Assembly: GCF_035556675.1 (NCBI RefSeq) | Contig: NZ_DATMFZ010000061.1 | Location: 1 to 5,130 of the forward strand | DNA length: 5,130 bases | Reading direction: 5' to 3' | Origin: Geminicoccus sp035556675 | GTDB lineage: Bacteria > Pseudomonadota > Alphaproteobacteria > Geminicoccales > Geminicoccaceae | Shown here: positions 1 through 4,567 of the stretch, piece by piece | Numbering within the stretch: the first letter of the stretch is position 1 | Layout: every line of letters begins with the position of its first letter | The notes under the pieces: generated by a model | Database searches by the model: none | What the model was told of the DNA's origin: nothing | The model's input: the letters and a program-made list of their open reading frames with translations, nothing else | Program-made: the position numbers and the translations under genes

Positions 1-133
1 GCAGGTCCAGCAGCGTGGTCCAGGGCTCGACCTCCAGGCGCCGCTCGGTGCCGTTGATGGTCAGCACGACCGGGATCCGGCCGGGCTCGCCCCTTCCGTT
101 GCCGGAGCGTGTGTCGGTTTCGGTGGCTTGCAT
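1..133 (-). CDS. [2Fe-2S]-binding small subunit of a molybdenum hydroxylase (CoxS/XdhA type), N-terminal fragment
   Basis: Reading leftwards from the ATG at 133-131, 44 codons are visible before the window ends. After a hydrophilic tail of about 20 residues comes the segment PVVLTINGTERRLEVEPWTT followed by LLDL. This is the characteristic first beta-hairpin and start of the helix of the plant-ferredoxin-like domain in the small subunits of xanthine dehydrogenase / aerobic CO dehydrogenase-type enzymes. In that family the subunit carries two [2Fe-2S] clusters and passes electrons from the molybdopterin-bearing large subunit to the FAD subunit. The cluster-binding cysteines lie further downstream and are outside the window, so they cannot be checked. 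A GGGAG ribosome-binding site at 143-139, 5 nt before the ATG, supports the start. The gene diverges from the tctCBA operon, suggesting a common catabolic role (inference). The substrate cannot be told from this fragment. Confidence 0.82.
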   Translation of the reverse strand, partial: MQATETDTRSGNGRGEPGRIPVVLTINGTERRLEVEPWTTLLDL

Positions 134-204
134 GGCCGCTCCCAAATCGCCTGGGGGTGCGGCAAGACCCCGCTGGGCTGCCGCCATCTCCGCCACCCAA
201 CCCT

Positions 205-230
205 CCTGATCTGGAGCGGTTCCAGACAGG
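205..230. promoter_or_regulatory. Inverted repeat in divergent intergenic region, candidate operator
   Basis: TCTGGA (210-215) and TCCAGA (221-226) form a perfect 6-bp inverted repeat around a 5-base centre GCGGT. It is flanked by CCTG (205-208) and CAGG (227-230), which are also complementary, with A209 as the only unpaired base. The repeat sits about midway between the divergent starts at 133 and 335, where a dimeric repressor or activator serving both directions would be expected. There is no T-run after it on either strand, so a terminator is unlikely. The rest of 134-334 shows no convincing -35/-10 pair on either strand. The operator role is inference. Confidence 0.4.
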
Positions 231-321
231 ACGGCACTCAGGGTCACGCAGGATCCGGAAACCGCGCGCGCCCCCTTGGATTCGGCTGCTGATCCGTGGT
301 CTGTTGCGCGCAAGGAAAAAC

Positions 322-328
322 GGGGAGG
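322..328 (+). promoter_or_regulatory. Ribosome-binding site of tctC
   Basis: GGGGAGG lies 6 nt before the ATG at 335. It decides the start: an in-frame upstream ATG at 296 would add 13 residues ahead of the signal peptide, and this site would then fall inside the coding region. Confidence 0.8.
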
Positions 329-334
329 CGCAAT

Positions 335-1312
335 ATGCGTCGCGGTTTCATTGCAGCCGTCATCGCCACGGCATTGCTGGGTGCCGGCTCGGCCGCCAGC
401 GCCCAGGAGTTCCCGACCAAGCCGGTAACCATCGTGGTGCCGTTCGCCGCGGGCGGGCCGACCGACACGGTGACCAGGCTGGTCGCCCAGTCCATGACCG
501 GCACGCTCGGCCAGCAGGTGATCGTCGAGAATGTCGGCGGAGCCGGCGGCACGCTCGGTGCGGCCCGGGTCGCCAAGGCGGATCCGGACGGCTACACCCT
601 GCTCCTGCACCATATCGGCCAGGCGACCTCGGCCACCCTCTACCGCAAGCTCAGCTATGACCCGGCCAAGGATTTCGCACCGATCGGCATCGTGGCCGAC
701 GTGCCGATGACGGTGGTCGCGCGCAAGGACTTCCCCGCCGCCGACATGAAGGCGCTGATCGAGCAGGCCAAGGCGGAAGGGGATGCCATCACCTACGCCA
801 ATGCCGGGATCGGCTCCGCCTCGCACTTGTGCGGGATGCTGCTGATGCAGGCGCTGGACGTGCCGCTGACCACCGTCGCCTACAAGGGCACCGCGCCGGC
901 GATGAACGACCTGCTGGGTGGCCAAGTCGACCTGATGTGCGACCAGACCACCAACACGACCAGCCAGATCAAGGGCGGCACCATCAAGGTCTATGCCGTG
1001 ACCACGACGGAGCGGCTGCCCTCGCTGCCGGACGTGCCGACCACCGCCGAGAGCGGCCTGCCCGACGTGCAGGTGGGGGTCTGGCACGGGCTGTACGCGC
1101 CGGCCGGTACCGACCCTGCGGTGGTGGCGCGGCTGGAGGAGGCGCTGCAGGCGGCGGTGACCGATCCGAACGTCACCCAGCGCCTGGCCGAGCTCGGCGC
1201 CACGCCGGCCACGGCCGAGACGGCGACCCCGGAAGCGCTCGAGCAGCTGGTGACCTCCGAGATCGCGCGCTGGCGGCCCGTGATCGAGGCGGCCGGCCAG
1301 TACGCCGACTGA
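335..1312 (+). CDS. tctC: Tripartite tricarboxylate transporter periplasmic solute-binding protein (Bug/TctC family)
   Basis: This 325-residue protein, the usual family length, captures the solute in the periplasm and delivers it to the TctA/TctB membrane complex. A signal peptide is clear: positive RR at 2-3, a hydrophobic core at about 5-18, and an ASA cleavage site at 21-23, so the mature protein begins QEFPTKP. The first ligand-binding loop of the family follows (VPFAAGGPTDTVTR, 35-48), with the NVGGAGGTLGA motif at 66-76 and DGYTLL at 85-90. The second half has YANAGIGSASHLCG (154-167), YKGTAPAMNDLLGGQVDL (183-200) and the LPDVPTTAE segment at 231-239. The SHLCG and MCDQTTNT motifs place it near what I recall of the Bordetella BugD-type subfamily, reported to bind aspartate. 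That assignment is from memory and the true ligand is unknown. C166 and C202 are the only cysteines and could form a disulfide. It is the first gene of a tctCBA operon. Confidence 0.95.
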   Translation: MRRGFIAAVIATALLGAGSAASAQEFPTKPVTIVVPFAAGGPTDTVTRLVAQSMTGTLGQQVIVENVGGAGGTLGAARVAKADPDGYTLLLHHIGQATSATLYRKLSYDPAKDFAPIGIVADVPMTVVARKDFPAADMKALIEQAKAEGDAITYANAGIGSASHLCGMLLMQALDVPLTTVAYKGTAPAMNDLLGGQVDLMCDQTTNTTSQIKGGTIKVYAVTTTERLPSLPDVPTTAESGLPDVQVGVWHGLYAPAGTDPAVVARLEEALQAAVTDPNVTQRLAELGATPATAETATPEALEQLVTSEIARWRPVIEAAGQYAD

Positions 1313-1316
1313 GGGG
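1311..1316 (+). promoter_or_regulatory. Ribosome-binding site supporting the GTG start of tctB
   Basis: GAGGGG overlaps the tctC stop codon (TGA, 1310-1312) and sits 7 nt before GTG 1324. It supports this GTG as the start, although no ATG occurs in frame until well inside the conserved region (codon 41). The arrangement implies translational coupling with tctC. Confidence 0.7.
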
Positions 1317-1323
1317 CCAGCCG

Positions 1324-1791
1324 GTGCCAGGCACGCTCGGGCGGGGCAGCCCCCGCGACATCGCGGCGGGTGCCCTGTTCGTCGTGATCGGCTGCGCGTT
1401 CGGCTGGTTCGCGCAGGACCATGATCTCGGCACGCCCAACCGGATGGGCCCGGCCTTCTTTCCGACGATCCTGGCGGTGATGATGACCGTGCTGGGCACG
1501 GTCATCCTGGTCCAGGGCCTGCGCAGGCCGGGCGAGCCGATCGGCCGCTGGCCCTGGCGCGCGATGCTCCTGGTGCTGGGGCCGGGCATCCTGTTCGGCC
1601 TCACCATCCGCCCGCTCGGCATGATCGCCGCCGTGCCGCTGCTGGTGGGCCTCTCGGCGCTCGCCAGCCGGCAGGTGACGGCGGTGGGGCTGATCCTGTC
1701 GGCCCTGATACTGACGCTGTTCTCGATCGCCGTGTTCGCCCATGGGCTGGGCCTGCCGATCCCGGTGTTCGGCCGGCTGCTCGGCGGGTAG
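1324..1791 (+). CDS. tctB: Tripartite tricarboxylate transporter small membrane subunit TctB
   Basis: This 155-residue inner-membrane protein is the small, poorly conserved subunit of the transporter and partners TctA. Hydrophobic stretches lie at about 11-30, 44-66, 80-114 (possibly two helices broken at RPLG, 96-99) and 121-144, matching the four or five membrane segments usual in TctB. The recognisable family signature is NRMGPAFFPTIL at 39-50, between the first two segments. The start is GTG at 1324, 11 nt after the tctC stop and preceded by GAGGGG. An earlier in-frame start would lie inside tctC. The stop is 6 nt before tctA, so the three genes are almost certainly co-transcribed. Length and topology are normal and nothing suggests damage. 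Confidence 0.92.
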   Translation: MPGTLGRGSPRDIAAGALFVVIGCAFGWFAQDHDLGTPNRMGPAFFPTILAVMMTVLGTVILVQGLRRPGEPIGRWPWRAMLLVLGPGILFGLTIRPLGMIAAVPLLVGLSALASRQVTAVGLILSALILTLFSIAVFAHGLGLPIPVFGRLLGG

Positions 1792-1797
1792 GGCACC

Positions 1798-3303
1798 ATG
1801 GAGATCCTGGGCGACCTCGGCCTCGGCCTGTCAGTGGTGCTTTCCCCGCTCAACCTTGCCTGGTGCCTGACCGGCGTGCTGCTGGGCACGCTGATCGGCG
1901 TGCTGCCGGGGCTGGGGCCGGCGGCCACCATCGCGATGCTCCTGCCGGCGACGTTTGGCCTGCCGGCCGTGTCCTCGCTGATCATGCTGGCCGGGATCTA
2001 TTACGGCGCCCAGTATGGCGGCTCGACCACGGCGATTCTGATCAACCTGCCGGGTGAGACGTCCTCGGTGGTCACGGCCCTGGACGGCTATCAGATGGCG
2101 CGCAAGGGCCGGGCCGGTGCTGCCCTGGCGACCGCCGCGATCGGCTCGTTCGTGGCGGGCACGGTAGCGACGGCGGTGGTGGCATTTTTGGCACCGCCGC
2201 TCGCGGACGTCGCCCTGAACTTCGGGGCGGCCGAATACTTTGCCCTGATGGTGCTGGGGCTGGTGGCGTCGGTGGCACTGGCACGCGGGCCGGTCCTGAA
2301 GGCGGTGGCGATGGTGGTGCTGGGCCTGCTGCTCGGCACGATCGGCACCGACATCAACTCCGGCGAGCAGCGCTTCACCTTCGACATCCCAGAACTGGCA
2401 GACGGCATCAACTTCGTGGCGCTGGCGATGGGCATGTTCGGGATCGCCGAGATCCTGACCAATCTCGACCACGAGGCGACCCGCAAGCCGCTCACCCGGG
2501 TGATCGGCAGCCTGCTGCCGAACCGCGAGGAATGCCGGCGGATCATCGGCCCGATCCTGCGCGGCACCGGCCTGGGCTCGGTCCTGGGGATCCTGCCGGG
2601 CGGTGGTGCGGTGCTGGGGGCCTTTGCCGCCTATGCCGTCGAGAAGAAGATCTCGAAGACGCCGCAGGCCTTCGGCCATGGCGCCATCGAAGGCGTGGCG
2701 GCACCGGAATCCGCCAACAATGCCGGGGCGCAGACCAGCTTCATCCCGATGCTGACCCTGGGCATCCCGTCCAACCCGGTGATGGCGCTGATGGTGGGCG
2801 CTCTGACCATCCAGGGCATCCAGCCGGGCCCGCAGGTGATGAGCGAGCAGCCCGAGCTGTTCTGGGGCGTGATCGCGTCGATGTGGATCGGCAACCTGAT
2901 GCTGATCGTCCTGAACCTGCCGCTGATCGGGCTCTGGGTCCGGCTGCTCACCATCCCCTACCGGCTGCTCTACCCGGCGATCCTGGTGTTCTGCTGCGTG
3001 GGCGTACTCAGCCTGAACAACCTCGCATCCGACGTCTACCTGATGATCCTGTTCGGTCTGGTGGGCTACGTGCTGGTGCGGCTGGACTGCGAGCCGGCGC
3101 CCTTGCTCCTGGGCTTCATCCTGGGGCCGATGATGGAGGAATATCTGCGCCGGGCCATGATCCTGGCGCGCGGCGACATGACGACCTTCGTGACCCGGCC
3201 GATCAGCTTGGCCCTCCTGCTGCTGACGCTCGCCATCATCCTGGTCCTGACCCTGCCGCGTGTGCGCGCCAAGCGGGAGGAGGCGTTCGAGGAAGCCGCC
3301 TGA
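1798..3303 (+). CDS. tctA: Tripartite tricarboxylate transporter large membrane subunit TctA
   Basis: At 501 residues this is a full-length TctA, the channel-forming subunit of the secondary (probably cation-coupled) tricarboxylate transporter. The two internally related halves are both visible. The first half has GVLLGTLIGVLPGLGP (26-41) and then YYGAQYGGSTTAILINLPGE (68-87), the most conserved family stretch. The second half has GTGLGSVLGILPGGG (256-270) and AAPESANNAGAQTSFIPML (301-319) followed by TLGIPSNPVMALMVGAL (320-336). Many hydrophobic segments span the length, for example about 21-60, 104-134, 146-183, 359-381, 390-428 and 469-486. The C-terminus is short, charged and cytoplasmic-looking (RVRAKREEAFEEAA). 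ATG 1798 follows the tctB stop by 6 nt, with TAGGG at 1789-1793 as a modest ribosome-binding site. It is the last gene of the operon and converges with a response regulator. The solute depends on TctC and is not determined by this subunit. Confidence 0.97.
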   Translation: MEILGDLGLGLSVVLSPLNLAWCLTGVLLGTLIGVLPGLGPAATIAMLLPATFGLPAVSSLIMLAGIYYGAQYGGSTTAILINLPGETSSVVTALDGYQMARKGRAGAALATAAIGSFVAGTVATAVVAFLAPPLADVALNFGAAEYFALMVLGLVASVALARGPVLKAVAMVVLGLLLGTIGTDINSGEQRFTFDIPELADGINFVALAMGMFGIAEILTNLDHEATRKPLTRVIGSLLPNREECRRIIGPILRGTGLGSVLGILPGGGAVLGAFAAYAVEKKISKTPQAFGHGAIEGVAAPESANNAGAQTSFIPMLTLGIPSNPVMALMVGALTIQGIQPGPQVMSEQPELFWGVIASMWIGNLMLIVLNLPLIGLWVRLLTIPYRLLYPAILVFCCVGVLSLNNLASDVYLMILFGLVGYVLVRLDCEPAPLLLGFILGPMMEEYLRRAMILARGDMTTFVTRPISLALLLLTLAIILVLTLPRVRAKREEAFEEAA

Positions 3304-3325
3304 CGGCGGTTCAACCGTCCCGCCG
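3304..3325. terminator. Weak GC-rich inverted repeat between convergent genes, possible terminator
   Basis: CGGCGG (3304-3309) pairs with CCGCCG (3320-3325) around a 10-nt loop. An alternative 5-bp stem is GACGG (3302-3306) with CCGTC (3315-3319). The repeat covers the stop of the minus-strand response regulator (3313-3311) and follows the tctA stop directly. There is no T-tract on either strand, so it does not look like a classical intrinsic terminator. It is the only candidate structure where the two transcription units meet. Confidence 0.25.
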
Positions 3326-3703
3326 GCTCCAGGCCATGAGGACCGTCTCAGGCAGCGTCATCGGGTCGAACGGCTTGGCGATCACGTCGATGGCACCGCC
3401 CGCCACGAACCTGGCCACCTCCTCCGGGCGGGTGGCCGCGGTCATGAACACGGCCGGCGTGGCCGCAGTGACCGGCAGGCCGCGCAGTGCCCGGAGCACG
3501 GCCGGCCCGTCCATCTCCGGCATCATCACGTCTAGGAGCAGGAGCTGAGGCTGGAACTCGGCAGCGCAGGCCAGCGCCTCCGTCCCGCTGGCACAGGCCG
3601 CCACCTCGAAGCCGCCCAACGCCTCCAGCGCGAACACCGCGATCGACCGAAGGTCGTCGTCGTCATCGACATAGAGGATCCGGCGCAGTGCGGTGTCGCT
3701 CAT
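3311..3703 (-). CDS. Single-domain response regulator (CheY-like receiver)
   Basis: This 130-residue protein is one receiver domain and nothing else. The acidic pocket is in the DDDDD run at 13-17 (D13/D14 after beta-strand 1), the phosphoacceptor is D58 in LLLLDVMMPEMDG (54-66), the conserved switch Thr is T88 (FMTAA), and the invariant Lys is K110 in AKPFDP. All residues needed for phosphorylation are present. It has no DNA-binding or enzymatic output domain, so it probably acts by protein contact or as a phosphate relay; the cognate kinase is not in the window. ATG 3703 is preferred because GGGGAG (3718-3713) lies 9 nt upstream. An in-frame TTG at 3709 would add two residues but leave only 3 nt of spacing. 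The gene lies 78 nt downstream of a second receiver gene on the same strand and probably shares its transcript. Confidence 0.92.
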   Translation of the reverse strand: MSDTALRRILYVDDDDDLRSIAVFALEALGGFEVAACASGTEALACAAEFQPQLLLLDVMMPEMDGPAVLRALRGLPVTAATPAVFMTAATRPEEVARFVAGGAIDVIAKPFDPMTLPETVLMAWSRRDG

Positions 3704-3709
3704 CGGCAA

Positions 3710-3769
3710 GAACTCCCCGGCGCAGCCGCAGCCGGGCAGGAGAACCGCCAGTGCCTTTCGCGAGTTCTC
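3710..3769 (-). promoter_or_regulatory. Potential RNA structure over the ribosome-binding site of the downstream receiver gene
   Basis: In the minus-strand transcript the 78-nt gap between the two receiver genes contains nested complementary arms. CCCGGC (3736-3731) pairs with GCCGGG (3721-3716) over a 9-nt loop, and GAACTC (3767-3762) pairs with GAGTTC (3715-3710). Together these pair every base of the GGGGAG ribosome-binding site (3718-3713). A competing stem, GAGAAC (3769-3764) with GTTCTC (3745-3740), uses the same upstream bases and would exclude the outer stem. Control of translation by this structure is inference, since short stems are common in GC-rich DNA. Confidence 0.3.
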
Positions 3770-3781
3770 GACACCACGACC

Positions 3782-4234
3782 TCAGTGCCCGGCCAGCAGC
3801 TTGCGGACGCTCACCATGAGCTGCTCGATCGCGATCGGTTTGGTGAGATATTCCTGAGCACCAAAGCGGTATCCGGAAATCATGTCGACCTGGTGCGAGC
3901 GCATGGTCAGCATGATCACCGGGATCTTCTCCGTCTCCTTGATGGTCCTGAGCTTCTTCAGCGCATCAAGCCCGTCCATGACCGGCATGTTGCCGTCCAG
4001 GATGATCAGATCCGGGGAGCTTTCCTGCGCCATCCGGATCGCGTCCGCACCGGTACCACCGACCCGGACGGCATAACCCTGCTGCTCCAGGGCGAAACGG
4101 ACCAGCTCGCGCAGGTGCGGGTCGTCGTCGACCACCAGGATGCTGTACCGGCTGGTGGGCCGGCTGGCCAAAGGCGACTGCTGCGCTTGCGACTCGCTTC
4201 TCGTCCACTGGAACAGCTTGGTCAGAAACGACAC
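3782..4234 (-). CDS. Response regulator receiver protein with short N-terminal extension
   Basis: This 150-residue protein has a receiver domain from about residue 30 to 148. It shows the acidic triplet D36-D38 (ILVVDDDPH), phosphoacceptor D80 in LIILDGNMPVMDG (76-88), switch Thr T110 (MLTMRS), and K132 in LTKPIAIEQ. Aromatic Y129 sits at the usual position before the Lys, in the sequence AQEYLTKP. No output domain follows. The first ~13 residues (MSFLTKLFQWTRS) are hydrophobic/basic and could form a short amphipathic helix, followed by a Gln/Ser-rich linker. The start is GTG 4234: an in-frame TAA (4237-4235) directly abuts it, so nothing longer is possible, and GGGGGG (4244-4239) lies 4 nt upstream. 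The next in-frame alternative, TTG at codon 22, has no ribosome-binding site. It is probably the first gene of a two-gene receiver operon. Partner kinase and output are not visible. Confidence 0.93.
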   Translation of the reverse strand: MSFLTKLFQWTRSESQAQQSPLASRPTSRYSILVVDDDPHLRELVRFALEQQGYAVRVGGTGADAIRMAQESSPDLIILDGNMPVMDGLDALKKLRTIKETEKIPVIMLTMRSHQVDMISGYRFGAQEYLTKPIAIEQLMVSVRKLLAGH

Positions 4235-4398
4235 TTATCCCCCCACGCCGCCAACAGAAGTGCCCCCCCGGACGAAAGCTTCATCATCTGCCGACACCAT
4301 CATCAAATGATCGAAATGGTAAATTCCACATCGGCATGAGAGGAATTCAACCGGAACAGGCAATGTCACGGCAACGACGTCGAGCTTGGCGAGTGACC

Positions 4399-4457
4399 GG
4401 CCGCACCAATGGGCCGCATTGGAACTGATGGAAATCTCTCTAGATGTCGATGCGGCC
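4399..4457. repeat. Cluster of GGCCGCA motifs and nested inverted repeats
   Basis: GGCCGCA occurs directly at 4399-4405 and 4412-4418 and inverted at 4451-4457. The second and third copies extend to an 8-bp match (GGCCGCAT at 4412-4419, ATGCGGCC at 4450-4457). Inside the cluster, CCAATG (4406-4411) and CATTGG (4417-4422) form a perfect 6-bp inverted repeat with a 5-nt centre. Such grouped half-sites are typical of regulator binding regions, but no known consensus is recognised. Confidence 0.4.
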
Positions 4458-4458
4458 T

Positions 4459-4485
4459 GATATAGCGTGTCACATCGGCAAGCAA
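4459..4485 (-). promoter_or_regulatory. Weak sigma-70-like promoter candidate for the receiver operon
   Basis: On the minus strand TTGCTT (4485-4480) and TATATC (4464-4459) are separated by 15 nt, which is short of the preferred 16-18. If used, it would give a leader of roughly 220 nt before GTG 4234 and would place the GGCCGCA cluster at and downstream of the start site. The match is poor and the call tentative. Confidence 0.2.
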
Positions 4486-4490
4486 AATCA

Positions 4491-4502
4491 CCTCGTACGA
4501 GG
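4491..4502. promoter_or_regulatory. Perfect 12-bp palindrome CCTCGTACGAGG, candidate operator
   Basis: The 12 bases CCTCGTACGAGG equal their own reverse complement. The palindrome does not extend into the flanks. It lies 65 bp before the glycosyltransferase ATG in the non-coding divergent region, a suitable position for a dimeric regulator. With no spacer it is unlikely to form an RNA hairpin. No regulator family is assigned. Confidence 0.35.
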
Positions 4503-4567
4503 ATTGGAAGGAATTTGGACAACCGTGATGTTCATAATTCCCGCTTCAACGGTTTCCGGATTTGTAA

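Larger units (their letters stand above)
4235..4567. other. Non-coding divergent intergenic region, more A+T-rich, with several short repeats
   Basis: About 333 bp separate the divergent starts of the receiver operon (minus) and the glycosyltransferase (plus). The stretch is visibly richer in A and T than the flanking genes and shows no protein-like reading frame. It holds two C-runs next to the receiver gene (4239-4244 and 4263-4269), a cluster of GGCCGCA motifs, a 12-bp palindrome and a repeated CACATCGGCA (4327-4336 and 4471-4480). It should contain the promoters for both directions, but I see no strong sigma-70 pair on the plus strand. TTGGAC (4515-4520) and CATAAT (4533-4538) are only 12 nt apart. 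Confidence 0.7.

Noticed and set aside
2532..3548. Long plus-strand frame overlapping tctA and extending into the receiver gene
   Set aside because: It is an Arg/Gly/Ala/Pro-rich shadow frame inside a confidently identified TctA; such frames are expected in GC-rich DNA.
4246..4268. Sigma-54-like promoter on the minus strand (GGGCAC, 5 nt, TTGGC)
   Set aside because: The required GG-10 nt-GC spacing is off by one, the -12 element reads GG instead of GC, and the start site would fall almost at the start codon.
3785..4339. 184-codon plus-strand frame opposite the upstream receiver gene
   Set aside because: The opposite strand encodes a receiver domain with all catalytic residues, whereas this frame has no recognisable family and is explained as an antisense shadow.
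4353..4425. GGAAC boxes (4353-4357 and 4421-4425) as EcfG-type general stress promoters
   Set aside because: No CGTT element follows at 16-17 nt in either case.
4235..4522. Minus-strand open frame of 95 codons with a TTG start, ending directly before the receiver gene GTG
   Set aside because: It lacks the strong G/C third-position bias of the real genes, has no ribosome-binding site, and has no recognisable domain. It occupies the region with palindromes and promoter-like motifs. The abutting stop appears to be chance, although it usefully fixes the receiver start.
4515..4538. TTGGAC and CATAAT as a sigma-70 promoter for the glycosyltransferase
   Set aside because: The spacer is only 12 nt, too short for -35/-10 recognition, and no better -35 hexamer sits at 16-18 nt from CATAAT.
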